Assembly: GCA_947445035.1 (NCBI GenBank)
Contig: CANFCK010000008.1
Coordinates: 62,001-126,000, forward strand
Reading direction: 5' to 3'
Origin: Deltaproteobacteria bacterium
Lineage (GTDB): Bacteria > Myxococcota_A > UBA796 > SXON01
Length of the DNA stretch: 64,000 bases
The translations under genes were made by a program, and so were the position numbers. The stretch's first letter is position 1. Each line of letters starts with the position of its first letter. The notes below the pieces were generated by a model that worked only from the letters and a program-made list of their open reading frames with translations, ran no database searches and had not been told where the DNA came from. Below, one piece after another: positions 41,922 through 50,725 of this stretch.

Positions 41922-44900
41922 ATGTCCACCTTCCTGCACGCGCTCGACGATCGGGTCCTCATCTTCGACGGGGGCATGGGCACCCAGCTTCAGGGCTTCG
42001 ACCTGCCTTTGTCGGACTACAACGGCTTGGAGAACTGCTCGGAGATCCTGAATCTGACGCGTCCTGACGTCGTGGGCGCGATCCACCGGCGCTACTTCGA
42101 AGCGGGCGCAGACATCGTCGAGACCAACAGCTTTGGTGGGGCGCCCTGGGTGCTCGCGGAGTTCGGGCTCGAAGCGGAGACGATCGCGATCAACCGCGAC
42201 TCGGCGCGGATCGCACGCGAGGCGGCCGATGCCGCTTCTACCGAGGCGCGGCCACGCTTTGTGGCAGGGAGCATCGGCCCCGGAACCCGCCTTCCCACCC
42301 TCGGCCACATCGGGTGGGACGAGATGTTCGCCGGCTATCGCCTCCAAGTGCGCGGGCTGGTCGAAGGCGGCTCCGACGTGCTCCTGGTCGAGACGTGCCA
42401 GGACCTGCTCCAGACCAAGTGCGCGGTCGCTGCCATCGTCGAAGAGCTGGCCTTCTTGGGCAAGAAGATTCCCATCATGGCCCAGGTCACGATGGAGACC
42501 ACGGGCACGATGCTCCTCGGCAGCGACATCGCCGCGGCGGTGACCGTCCTGGAGCAGTACCCCATCGATCTGCTCGGTCTCAACTGCGCGACAGGGCCGC
42601 AGGAGATGGCGTCGCACATCAGCTACCTCGGCCGCCACAGCCGCCGCCGGCTCAGCGTGCTCCCCAATGCCGGCCTCCCCCAGCTTGTCGACGGCAAGAC
42701 CTGCTACCCGCTCGGCCCCGACGAGCTTGCCGAGTGGCACGTCCGTTTCATCCAGCAGGACGGTGTCAATGCCGTGGGCGGCTGCTGCGGCACGACCCCC
42801 GACCACATCCGGGCCGTCGCGGCGCGGGTGCTTGGCATGAAGCCGAAACACCGCGTCCCCGACTTCGTGCCCAGCGCGTCCAGCCTGTATTCGCCGGTTT
42901 CGTTGCGGCAGCAGGCCGACATCTTCGCGATCGGGGAGCGCACCAACGCCAACGGCTCCCGGCAGTTCAAGCGGCTGCTCGACAATCACGACTGGGACGG
43001 CATGGTCGGCATGGGCAAAGAGCAGGTCAAAGGGGGTAGTCACGCCATCGACGTGTGCGTGGCCTTCGTCGGTAAGGACGAAGTCAGCGACATGGACGAG
43101 CTGGTCAAGCGGTTGGTCCAGAGCGTGCAGGCGCCGCTGGTCATCGACTCCACCGAGCTCCCTGTGCTCGAAGCCGCGCTCAAGCGCATCGGCGGGAAGC
43201 CGCTGGTCAACAGCATCAATCTGGAGGACGGCGAGGACCGGCTGGACAAGGTCTGCCGGCTCTGCAAGCGGCACGGCGCCGCGGTGATCGCGCTGACCAT
43301 CGACGAAACGGGCATGGCCAAGTCGGCGGAGCGCAAGCTGGCGGTGGCCGAGCGGCTCTACGACCTGGCGGTCAACCGGCACGGGATGGAGCCCGACGAC
43401 ATCCTCTTCGACCCGCTCACGTTCACCATCGCGACCGGAATGGACGACGATCGCAAGCTCGGCGCGTGGACCCTCGACGGGATCCGGCTGATCTCCGAGC
43501 GTTTCCCCCGCTGCGGTATCGTGCTCGGCCTCAGCAACATCAGCTTCGGCCTCAATCCTGCGGCGCGCCATGCGCTCAACTCGGTCTTCCTCCACCACGC
43601 GCGCGAGGCCGGCATGACCGCGGCGATCGTGCACGCCGAGAAGATCGTGCCGCTCTACAAGCTAGAGCCCGAGGTGCGCGAGGTCTGTGAGGACCTGATC
43701 TGGGACCGTCGCCGCGAGGGCTACGACCCGCTCAAGAAACTTCTGTCGATCTTCGCCGATCGTAAGCTGGAGAAGGTTGAGAAGAAGCAGTTGGAGACGG
43801 TGGAGGAGCGGCTCAAAGAACGCATCGTCGAGGGCGATCGGACGGGCCTGGAGGCCGAGCTGGACGATGCGCTCAAGACCCACCCCGCGCTCAGCATCAT
43901 CAACGACATCCTGCTCGACGGCATGCGGACCGTCGGCGAACTTTTCGGCTCGGGACAAATGCAATTGCCCTTCGTGCTCCAAAGCGCGGAGACGATGAAG
44001 GCGTCGGTTGCCTACCTCCAGCCATTCATGGAAAAGGTCGCGGGGCCGCCCAAGGGCACCATGGTGCTGGCGACGGTGCGCGGCGACGTACACGACATCG
44101 GCAAGAACCTCGTGGACATCATCCTGAGCAACAACGGCTACAACGTGGTGAACATCGGCATCAAACAGCCGATCGACAACATCCTGAAGGCCGCGATCGA
44201 GCACAAGGCCGACGTCATCGGCATGAGCGGGCTCTTGGTCAAGAGCACCGTGATCATGAAGGAGAACCTCGAGGAGATGCGGCGGCAGGGGCTGACCACC
44301 CCGGTGGTGCTCGGGGGCGCCGCGCTGACCCGTGCGTACGTCGAACAGGACTGCTCCCGCACCTACGGCCGGAAGGTGGCATACGCCAAAGACGCCTTCG
44401 CCGGTCTCTATTTCATGAACGACCTCCGCGAGTGGGACGACACCCTGGTCGCTGAGGTAGGCGAGGCGGCCGCCACTCCGGTTCCGGCTCGCCACGAACG
44501 ACCCCTGCCTTACGATGCCCGCGACAACGTGCAGATCGAGGTGGTGGCCCCGCCCGCGATGCCGGTCTTGGGCGCCCGGCTGGCCGAAGTTTCGGTCAAG
44601 GCGCTCTTGCCCTGGCTCAACGAGGACGTGCTCTTCAAGTTCCAGTGGGGGTTTTTGCGAAAGAACCTATCGATCGAGGAGCATGCGGCCCAGCTCCGAA
44701 CGGTCGCCAAACCCATCCTCATCGAGCTGGCCGATCGTGTCGCGCGTGAGGCGATCCTGAAGCCGCAGGCCTTGTACGGTTTCTTCCGTGCGCGTCGCGA
44801 CGGCGACGGGATTCGTTTTCTCGACCACGACCTGCGACTGGCCTTCCCCCGGCAGCGACGGGCCGACGGAAGTGCGGGCTTGTGCCTCGCGGACTTCGTG

Positions 44901-45320
44901 CATCCCGACGAGGACGTCGTCGGCCTGCAGGTCGTGACCGTCGGGCAGCAGGCCAGCGACGTTGCCCGGGAGTGGTTCGCGGACAACCGCTACGCCGACT
45001 ACCTTTACCTGCACGGACTCGGCGTCGAAACCACCGAAGCGCTGGCTGAGTATGTCCACAAGCAGATGCGCGCCGAGCTCGGCATCACCGCCGACGATTC
45101 TCGCGATTTACCCGACTTGTTCCACAAGAAGTACCGCGGCTGTCGCTACGCCTACGGCTACCCGGCCTGCCCCGAGATGGCCGACCAACAGAAGCTCCTG
45201 GACCTCCTGGGCGCCGAACGTATCGGCATCACGATGGACGCGGACGAGCAGTTGCACCCCGAGGTGTCCACGGCCGCGATTGTGCTGCACCATCCACAGG
45301 CGCGGTATTTCAAGGTTTGA
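41922..45320 (+). CDS. metH: Cobalamin-dependent methionine synthase
   Basis: A 1132-residue enzyme that methylates homocysteine to methionine using methyl-tetrahydrofolate and B12. All four modules are present: homocysteine domain (1-320, zinc ligands in LNCATGP and GGCCGTTPDH), pterin domain (about 330-590, ERTNANGSRQFKRLL), B12 cap and Rossmann domains (about 640-880, with DVHDIGKN near 722 holding the cobalt-ligating His), and the SAM-binding activation domain (about 890-1132, RGCRYAYGYPACPEM). It is slightly shorter than the E. coli enzyme (1227). The ATG lies 6 bases after the 20-bp palindrome. Confidence 0.97.
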   Translation: MSTFLHALDDRVLIFDGGMGTQLQGFDLPLSDYNGLENCSEILNLTRPDVVGAIHRRYFEAGADIVETNSFGGAPWVLAEFGLEAETIAINRDSARIAREAADAASTEARPRFVAGSIGPGTRLPTLGHIGWDEMFAGYRLQVRGLVEGGSDVLLVETCQDLLQTKCAVAAIVEELAFLGKKIPIMAQVTMETTGTMLLGSDIAAAVTVLEQYPIDLLGLNCATGPQEMASHISYLGRHSRRRLSVLPNAGLPQLVDGKTCYPLGPDELAEWHVRFIQQDGVNAVGGCCGTTPDHIRAVAARVLGMKPKHRVPDFVPSASSLYSPVSLRQQADIFAIGERTNANGSRQFKRLLDNHDWDGMVGMGKEQVKGGSHAIDVCVAFVGKDEVSDMDELVKRLVQSVQAPLVIDSTELPVLEAALKRIGGKPLVNSINLEDGEDRLDKVCRLCKRHGAAVIALTIDETGMAKSAERKLAVAERLYDLAVNRHGMEPDDILFDPLTFTIATGMDDDRKLGAWTLDGIRLISERFPRCGIVLGLSNISFGLNPAARHALNSVFLHHAREAGMTAAIVHAEKIVPLYKLEPEVREVCEDLIWDRRREGYDPLKKLLSIFADRKLEKVEKKQLETVEERLKERIVEGDRTGLEAELDDALKTHPALSIINDILLDGMRTVGELFGSGQMQLPFVLQSAETMKASVAYLQPFMEKVAGPPKGTMVLATVRGDVHDIGKNLVDIILSNNGYNVVNIGIKQPIDNILKAAIEHKADVIGMSGLLVKSTVIMKENLEEMRRQGLTTPVVLGGAALTRAYVEQDCSRTYGRKVAYAKDAFAGLYFMNDLREWDDTLVAEVGEAAATPVPARHERPLPYDARDNVQIEVVAPPAMPVLGARLAEVSVKALLPWLNEDVLFKFQWGFLRKNLSIEEHAAQLRTVAKPILIELADRVAREAILKPQALYGFFRARRDGDGIRFLDHDLRLAFPRQRRADGSAGLCLADFVHPDEDVVGLQVVTVGQQASDVAREWFADNRYADYLYLHGLGVETTEALAEYVHKQMRAELGITADDSRDLPDLFHKKYRGCRYAYGYPACPEMADQQKLLDLLGAERIGITMDADEQLHPEVSTAAIVLHHPQARYFKV

Positions 45321-45336
45321 TACCCCATCTGTGGCC

Positions 45337-45477
45337 GCTCACCGAAATCGCCATGCCCCTGCTCACGGAAACGTGTTCACCCCGAATCCGCGTGCGAGGT
45401 GGGCGGCTTCGAGTTCAGCACAGGAAGGCGGGTGGCCCACTCTTCGTGAGCACTACCCTGGCGATTTCGGTGAGCGT
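45337..45477. repeat. 17-bp perfect inverted repeat flanking 107 bp
   Basis: GCTCACCGAAATCGCCA at 45337-45353 recurs as its exact reverse complement at 45461-45477. The right copy lies in the decayed four-helix-bundle gene (coding LTEIA), the left just after metH. It may be a rearrangement scar or an inverted fragment duplication. Confidence 0.7.
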
Positions 45478-45652
45478 CGACCGCTCGCCATCTCGACCGC
45501 AACCCTCCGCGATGTTCGTGGGCACAGACGCCACGGACCGACGCAGTTGCGCCGTCAGGCCGTAGCGCTCCTCGGTCGGGAAGCTCTTCGTGGCTCGGTA
45601 CTCGTCGAGGGTGAGGCGGTGCGCCTTCTGCCAGGTCCCTGAAGTCCCGCAT
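45415..45652 (-). pseudogene. Decayed four-helix-bundle (S23/IVS-type) protein
   Basis: The start MRDFRDL at 45652 is in one frame; the family core continues in another frame as WQKAHRLTLDEYRATKSFP, EERYGLTAQLRRSVASVPTNIAEGCGR, then degenerates and stops at 45415. A complete member has about 120 residues; here helices 3-4 are lost and a frameshift near 45630 breaks helix 1. The spacer of about 500 bp between metH and the C39-like gene holds only this remnant, the 17-bp inverted repeat and the 7-base repeat. Family function is unknown in most hosts. Confidence 0.72.
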
Positions 45653-45677
45653 GCGCCTCCGACCGAGCTAATCACTG

Positions 45678-45697
45678 ACGGCTAACGGCTAACGGCT
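45678..45697. repeat. Tandem 7-base repeat (ACGGCTA) x 3
   Basis: Three consecutive ACGGCTA units (the third cut short) lie 25 bp upstream of the four-helix-bundle remnant. They may be part of that gene's former flank. Confidence 0.7.
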
Positions 45698-45833
45698 CGG
45701 GCTGCGCGGCTTAAGTGACCGGCATTGGCCCTAGCGCCCCCCCGATGTCGCGTTCGCCTGGGATCAGCACACCCCGAGCGCCAGAAATAAGGCAGCTTCG
45801 TCCAATGGCACGCCGCTTGCACCCCATCGCGCG

Positions 45834-47753
45834 ATGCTCACACTGCTCTTCGCTGCCGCCCTCGCCGGTCCCGGCTCCAACTTTCTCCCTGGCGTCGAGG
45901 GTCAAACCGGCTTCGGCGCCCCGGTGCCCTCGCCAGACGGTCGTCTGGTGGCCCTGACTCGCGCCGATCGTGTGGGACTCTGGGTGCTCGATCTCTCCGA
46001 CGACAGCGTCTCCGAAGTGAGCACCTCTCGCGGCGCCGGCTTCGCCCCGGTGTGGGCCGGAAACCGGCTTTTGTACAAGGCGGTCACCTCCGACGGTCAG
46101 GAAGCGTGGTCTTGGGAGGCAGGCGTCAACCGGCTGCTGGACCGCGGCGATCGCGTCGGCCAGCCGGTACCTGCCGGCGACTCGGTGCTCTGGACGCATG
46201 GCGATGCGCTCTATCAGCTCGACGGCGCCGGGCTTTCGGAGCTGCCCGGCATCGGCGATGTCGACGTGCTCGCAAGCGCCGGGGACGCGCTGGCGTGGGC
46301 GGATGGCCGGACGGGTCAGCTGTGGTTGGCGGGGGCGGGCGCGCTCCGAGCGCTCGGGATCACCGGCTATCGACCGAGCTTCAGTGCGGATGGCGCCTAC
46401 CTCGCGGCCGAGTCCTACGACGGTCGGGTGGTGGTCCTCCGGGCCTCCGATGGCGAACTCGTTGCCCAAGAGTGGGGCGACCACGCGCGTTGGGCGCCGT
46501 CCGGGCACGCTCTCCTCTACGATCGCGTGCTCACCGCGGGCGACGTGGGTCCGGAGGCAGGCGAAAGCCCCTACGGCGTGCTGGAGTCCACGCTCTACCG
46601 GCTCGACCTCGACCTTGGCCGTACGATGGCGCTGGAGACACCTGCCGGGCTCCACCCCCGCTACCCGGCGGCGCTGCCCGACGGCCGTGTCTTGTTCGTC
46701 GACACGAGCGACGGGGCGCTGTGGCTCAGCGATGGGGGCATGGTCTCTCGGTTGTTGCCCTCGCCTCCGGAAGCGACCGCCCCCGCGGCGCCGCCACCGG
46801 CCTACGAGACCCACGCCGTCGACCTCCCGTACATGCACCAACTATGGGACACTCCCGACAACTTCGACGGGGGCTGGTCGTGTGGGGCCGCCTCCTGCGT
46901 GCAGACGGTGGCTCGCTATCAGGCGCTGCCGCGCGCCGACATCGGCGTGTCCTGGCCCTACGCCCACACCAGCACCCACGGCTGGTACATTCCCAACGCG
47001 TACAGCTTCAATGGGTACACCTACGATACCTGGGGGGTCGCCAAGAGCGCCGACTGCCAGGGGTCGCACGGATTCATCTGCCTCAGCTATGGCGGCGCGT
47101 TGTGGGCGCAGATGGTCAGTTTCCTCAACCAGCATGGGGTAGGTAGCGCCTACGCCAGCACGTCACTGGAGTCTGTCGTCAACGAGACCAACGCCGGCTA
47201 CTCGATGATCGCCTCGACCTCGGTGCTCGGCTATGGTCACATCATCGCGGTTCGTGGCTATCTTTCTTCGGGAGGGAGTCCCATCCATACCCTGGTGGTC
47301 AACGATCCCTACGGCAACGCAGGCTCGGGCGACTGGGGCAACTTCGACGGCGCCGGCGTCGGCTACGACTGGCCCGGGTACAACAACGGGTACCTTGAAA
47401 TCGGCATTTCCCAGCTCTTCAGCGCGCACGGCACCATGCCGGTGGTCGAGGAGCCGCCTGTCGAAGAGGAGCCGGTGGGGGAGGAACCGGTCGAGGAGGA
47501 GCCCGTGGCCGACGAGGAGCCGGCCGATCATGGGCCCGGCCCTGCACCCTATGACGAGGGTGGCCGTAGCCCCCGCCCCGGCGCCGCGGTGCCCTGGGAT
47601 GACGTCGCCGCCTGCTCTGCGGGGGCGCGAGCCAGCGTGCTGGCGTCGCTCGCGGCGTCGCTCGTGGCCGCCCGCCGTCGTCAGACCGCCCTCTGGCGCG
47701 TCGGATTAGAAGTGAACGCGAAGGTCCAGCCCGTGCCACAGCCGCGCGGGTGA
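45834..47753 (+). CDS. C39-like cysteine peptidase with N-terminal beta-propeller and MYXO-CTERM-like tail
   Basis: A 639-residue secreted protein: signal (MLTLLFAAALAGP), TolB/WD-like propeller blades (about 20-310, repeated SPDGRLVAL-type strands), then a papain-like C39 domain with Cys in WSCGAASC (about 350), His in GYGHIIAV (about 469) and Asp in VVNDPYG. A Glu/Pro-rich linker (EEPVEEEPV repeats, 47446-47530) leads to ACSAGARASVLASLAASLVAARRR-type sorting tail. About 20 residues follow the Arg cluster, more than usual, and they overlap the convergent gene by 48 bases, so the original stop may have been lost. Confidence 0.78.
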   Translation: MLTLLFAAALAGPGSNFLPGVEGQTGFGAPVPSPDGRLVALTRADRVGLWVLDLSDDSVSEVSTSRGAGFAPVWAGNRLLYKAVTSDGQEAWSWEAGVNRLLDRGDRVGQPVPAGDSVLWTHGDALYQLDGAGLSELPGIGDVDVLASAGDALAWADGRTGQLWLAGAGALRALGITGYRPSFSADGAYLAAESYDGRVVVLRASDGELVAQEWGDHARWAPSGHALLYDRVLTAGDVGPEAGESPYGVLESTLYRLDLDLGRTMALETPAGLHPRYPAALPDGRVLFVDTSDGALWLSDGGMVSRLLPSPPEATAPAAPPPAYETHAVDLPYMHQLWDTPDNFDGGWSCGAASCVQTVARYQALPRADIGVSWPYAHTSTHGWYIPNAYSFNGYTYDTWGVAKSADCQGSHGFICLSYGGALWAQMVSFLNQHGVGSAYASTSLESVVNETNAGYSMIASTSVLGYGHIIAVRGYLSSGGSPIHTLVVNDPYGNAGSGDWGNFDGAGVGYDWPGYNNGYLEIGISQLFSAHGTMPVVEEPPVEEEPVGEEPVEEEPVADEEPADHGPGPAPYDEGGRSPRPGAAVPWDDVAACSAGARASVLASLAASLVAARRRQTALWRVGLEVNAKVQPVPQPRG

Positions 47754-48593
47754 GCTGTCCACCTCGCCGACGAGGCTGTAGTCCAGCTCCGCTTTCTCGC
47801 TGACCAACGAAAGCCCGCCGCCGACCCGGTGCTGGCCGTCTTCGTGCGACCAACCCGCGCCCAGGCGCAGCCACTCGGTCACGCCGACGTCGGCACCGAA
47901 GTGTTCGGCCAGCGATTCTTCGAGAGGATTCCCCATCCATTCCGTCCGCAGCTGACCCTCAACCGCGAAGTAGCTGCCGATGTCGTAGCGCACGCCCAAG
48001 TCAACGAGGCGGCGGGTGTCGGCGTAGCCCAGATCCAGGACGTTTTGGACGGAGAGCGCGAGGGTGAGCGGCTCATACGGCCGCGCGGCCATGCTGGCGC
48101 TGAAGTTGAACCCGTCCGAATCCCCCTCCTGCTCCGACGCCCGCCAGTCGAACCGGCCGGTGACGCCGATCGCAACGCGCCGGTCCAGAAAGGGGTAGGC
48201 GAGGCCGAGCGTCAGGCCCTGATGCAAAGTGGTGTTGGTCAGGGCTTCATCGAGCAGCGCCCAGCCTGGCAGCGCGGCGGCCGGCGGTGGCAGATCGTCG
48301 CTGAGGTAGTTGTAGCTGGCGCCTAGAGCCACCACGCTGGTCCGCGAGTCGACGGCGGCGACGCGCCCCAACCAGGTGCTGTCCGGGCCAGCCACGCCTC
48401 CGGCGGTCATGTCGTATTGTTCGGTGAGCGCGGCCGTCGCGACATTAGTGGCGACCGATCCGACATCAGTGGAGCTTGCAAGACCAGTACCTCCACGTGC
48501 GTCCCCCCGAGCACCCGCCCAATCGTCGGCCATGGCGGGTTTCGGCGCCGCGTAGACGAGGAAGAGCGCGGCACTGAGCTTGCGGAAATGCAT
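47706..48593 (-). CDS. Outer-membrane beta-barrel protein
   Basis: A 295-residue protein with a signal peptide (cleavage near AMA|DDW) and a regular alternation of polar and hydrophobic residues through the C-terminal Phe (LDLRVHF), the mark of outer-membrane barrels. The N-terminal ARGDARGGTGLASSTDVGSV resembles the start of FadL/PorV-like proteins, where a plug segment precedes the barrel. Cargo unknown. It overlaps the 3' end of the C39-like peptidase gene and diverges from the DksA-like gene. Confidence 0.7.
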   Translation of the reverse strand: MHFRKLSAALFLVYAAPKPAMADDWAGARGDARGGTGLASSTDVGSVATNVATAALTEQYDMTAGGVAGPDSTWLGRVAAVDSRTSVVALGASYNYLSDDLPPPAAALPGWALLDEALTNTTLHQGLTLGLAYPFLDRRVAIGVTGRFDWRASEQEGDSDGFNFSASMAARPYEPLTLALSVQNVLDLGYADTRRLVDLGVRYDIGSYFAVEGQLRTEWMGNPLEESLAEHFGADVGVTEWLRLGAGWSHEDGQHRVGGGLSLVSEKAELDYSLVGEVDSSPARLWHGLDLRVHF

Positions 48594-48598
48594 GGGTG

Positions 48599-48604
48599 AC
48601 AGTA
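48599..48604 (-). promoter_or_regulatory. -10-like TACTGT before outer-membrane protein gene
   Basis: On the minus strand TACTGT ends 5 bases before the ATG at 48593. Confidence 0.4.
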
Positions 48605-48680
48605 GTAAAGAACCCGCCGCGGGCGGTCAACCTCCGCCCTGCAACAGTTTTTCACGCTTTCCCCCGGTTGTGGAGTCGTC

Positions 48681-49046
48681 ATGGAGCAGGAACGCATCGA
48701 GTTCTTCCGGAATCTGCTCAACGAGCGACTCCGCGCCTTGCTCAGCGAAGCAGGCGCGACGCTTGGCGATCTCACGGTCGAGAAGGAAAGCCTCGCCGAC
48801 GCGATCGACCTGGCGTCGATGGAGTCCAACCGAGATTTCCAGCTGCGCATTCGAGATCGCGAGCGCGTCTTGATCCACAAGATCAAGGAGGGCTTGGCTC
48901 GTATCGATGCCGGCGACTATGGCATCTGCGTCAGCTGTGGGGAAGAGATCGCCGAAAAGCGGCTGATGGCGCGCCCGGTGGCCACCCACTGCATCGATTG
49001 TAAGACGGAGATCGAACAGCTCGAACGGTCAAGCCGCGAGCTGTAG
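48681..49046 (+). CDS. dksA: DksA/TraR-family RNA polymerase-binding factor
   Basis: A 121-residue protein. The N-terminal coiled coil carries DAIDLA, the DxxDxA tip that reaches the RNA polymerase active site. The C-terminal zinc finger is a full four-Cys type: CVSC, 17 residues, CIDC. The family, often with ppGpp, tunes rRNA and amino-acid promoters. It is shorter than E. coli DksA (151) because the N-terminal helix is reduced. It has its own start between a divergent outer-membrane gene and the kinase remnant. Confidence 0.93.
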   Translation: MEQERIEFFRNLLNERLRALLSEAGATLGDLTVEKESLADAIDLASMESNRDFQLRIRDRERVLIHKIKEGLARIDAGDYGICVSCGEEIAEKRLMARPVATHCIDCKTEIEQLERSSREL

Positions 49047-49510
49047 TCAGCAGCCTCGGGCCACCCGGAGCCCGATCCCGTTCACGCGAACACTGGGCAC
49101 CTCGCCCAGTCGCGGCGCGCCTCGGCACACCCGCTTGCGACACCCGCACGTGGCAGCGCGACGGGTCAAAACCATCGCCCCACGGTGGGCGTGGAATCGC
49201 CGGGGCGGACGCCGTCCCAATGGTGCAACCGGCGAACCCCGACAGGGTAACGGACGTCGTGACAGCCGCGGCGCGCGGAGCACAAGGAGCCAGCTGCCCA
49301 TGCCGAGCGGGGCTTCGACAACCGGCGTCGGCCGGGCCTCCGCGACGAATTGGGCGCAGGCCGAGGTTGACGCCAGCTGACCGGGTCGCAGCACCTTGAG
49401 CGCCACGGTCCGCTGTAGGCGTGGATTCCGAACGCGCCACACGTCGCCCATTCCCCCGACGCCGAGGAGCACGGTGTCGCGGTCGTCCGCCGACAGCGCC
49501 GGCGGGCCCG
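49047..49510 (-). pseudogene. Remnant of a Ser/Thr protein kinase fused to an FGE-sulfatase domain
   Basis: Reading the minus strand, the 5' part encodes a kinase N-lobe: LLGVGGMGDVWRV (glycine loop) and TVALKVLR with the ATP-binding Lys, then FVAEA. After a jump, the segment PLGMGSWLLVLRAP shifts frame into CHDVRYPVGVRRLHHWDGV, and VRVNGIGLRVARGC ends the frame at 49047. These later pieces are what is seen between and at the end of kinase-FGE fusions in myxobacteria. Nearly all of the kinase catalytic loop and the FGE core are gone, with at least two frame changes. I infer a dead gene. Confidence 0.65.
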
Positions 49511-49594
49511 TCAGGACCTCAACTCCTCCGCTTCGCGATCGTCGGGCACCTCGCCAGTCTACTGCTTCCCGGGCTCTGCCGAGGGGGAGCCCTG

Positions 49595-49603
49595 TGGTAC
49601 CCT
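49595..49603 (+). promoter_or_regulatory. Extended -10-like TGGTACCCT before ion-channel gene
   Basis: TG at 49595-49596 and TACCCT at 49598-49603, ending 21 bases before ATG 49625. It has the same hexamer as 32220 and 57447 but leaves room for a short leader. Confidence 0.4.
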
Positions 49604-49624
49604 CGGCTTCTCGCTGGAGTCCCG

Positions 49625-50716
49625 ATGTTTCGCCGCCGCCTTCGCATGGTCGCGCTCGTGTTCGTCGCCTGCTTCGTCCTTTCCCGCTTTTCGCTCGCTG
49701 GGGACGGTACGCCACCGGCAGCCGGCGCACTTCCGGCAGCCCCGGCGGCGCCGACCGACGCGCCCGCCGCTGGCGAGCCCACCCCCGAGGGCGAAGAAAA
49801 GGTTTACGAGACGCCGGAAAAGGTCGCGATTGGGGTTCACCTCAACGACATCCAGTCGATCGATCTGAAGACGCACTCCTACGCGATGGACTTCTACGTC
49901 TGGTTCCGCTGGCAGAATCCCGACCTCGATCCGGCCAGCTCGATGGAGATCGCTAACCCCATCGAGCAGTGGGGGCTGATGGTCACGCCGCTGTACGAGG
50001 AGGCCGAAAAACTAGAAGATGGCACGTTGTACCAGGTCCTTCGCATCCAAGGCACCTTCTCCAAGAAGCTGCCGCTCTACAACTACCCCTTCGATCGGCA
50101 GACATTGGCGATCATCTTCGAGGATGCGGTTCATGACAGCACCGGCGTGGTCTACGTGCCGGACTCGACCGAACCGTCGATGAATCCGAGTCTGCAACTG
50201 CCGGGGTACCGGGTGTCCTCACCCAGGTTCAACGTGGATGGTTTCCACTACAACACCGGGTTTGGCGACCCCCGAACCGCGGCGGATACGACGTATTCGC
50301 GGGCAACGCTGGAGGTGCCGATCTCCCGACCGCCCATCGCCTACGCCACCAAGCTGTTCCTCCCGGTTTTGTGCGTCGTCCTCTGCGCCACTCTGATGTT
50401 CCTGTTGTCGCCGAGCATGGTCGACAGTCGCGTGGACGTCGGCATCACCTCGCTCCTGACGATCGTCGCGTTGCAGATGACCTACAGCAGTGACTTGCCC
50501 GATGTCGGCTACCTCATGCTCATGGACAAGGTGTACCTGCTCGCCTACGGCTTTGTGATCGCCGGCTTGGGCGTGGTGGTCCACACCACGGGAATGGCCG
50601 AGGCGGGCGTGATGGAGCGGGCGCTTAGGCTCCACAAGCGGTCGTTGGCGGTGTTGTCCGTGGGGTGGACCGTGGCGATGGTGATGCTCGTCCGCGCCGC
50701 CATGCAAGAGGGGTAG
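49625..50716 (+). CDS. Prokaryotic pentameric ligand-gated ion channel (Cys-loop superfamily)
   Basis: A 363-residue protein: signal peptide (cleavage near SLA|GDG), a Pro/Ala linker, an extracellular beta-sandwich with the Pro-loop NYPFDRQTLAIIFED (about residues 155-170, no flanking Cys as usual in bacteria), then four membrane helices from PPIAYATKLFLPVLC. M2 is VGITSLLTIVALQM followed by SDLPDVGYLMLMDKVY, matching the GLIC/ELIC pattern. It should be a homopentameric channel in the inner membrane gated by an external ligand; ligand and ion are unknown. ATG 49625 is set by the signal peptide. A lipoprotein gene follows after 9 bp. Confidence 0.88.
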   Translation: MFRRRLRMVALVFVACFVLSRFSLAGDGTPPAAGALPAAPAAPTDAPAAGEPTPEGEEKVYETPEKVAIGVHLNDIQSIDLKTHSYAMDFYVWFRWQNPDLDPASSMEIANPIEQWGLMVTPLYEEAEKLEDGTLYQVLRIQGTFSKKLPLYNYPFDRQTLAIIFEDAVHDSTGVVYVPDSTEPSMNPSLQLPGYRVSSPRFNVDGFHYNTGFGDPRTAADTTYSRATLEVPISRPPIAYATKLFLPVLCVVLCATLMFLLSPSMVDSRVDVGITSLLTIVALQMTYSSDLPDVGYLMLMDKVYLLAYGFVIAGLGVVVHTTGMAEAGVMERALRLHKRSLAVLSVGWTVAMVMLVRAAMQEG

Positions 50717-50725
50717 CCGACCGCC

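Noticed and set aside
42314..43634. Several long frames on both strands inside metH (for example 41892-43634 minus)
   Set aside because: metH is complete and well conserved in its own frame. The others are Arg/Ala-rich or His/Asp-rich shadows without family motifs.
45321..45833. tRNA or small RNA in the 500-bp gap after metH
   Set aside because: No cloverleaf, no T-loop GTTCRANNC and no terminal CCA context were seen; the gap is explained by a decayed gene and repeats.
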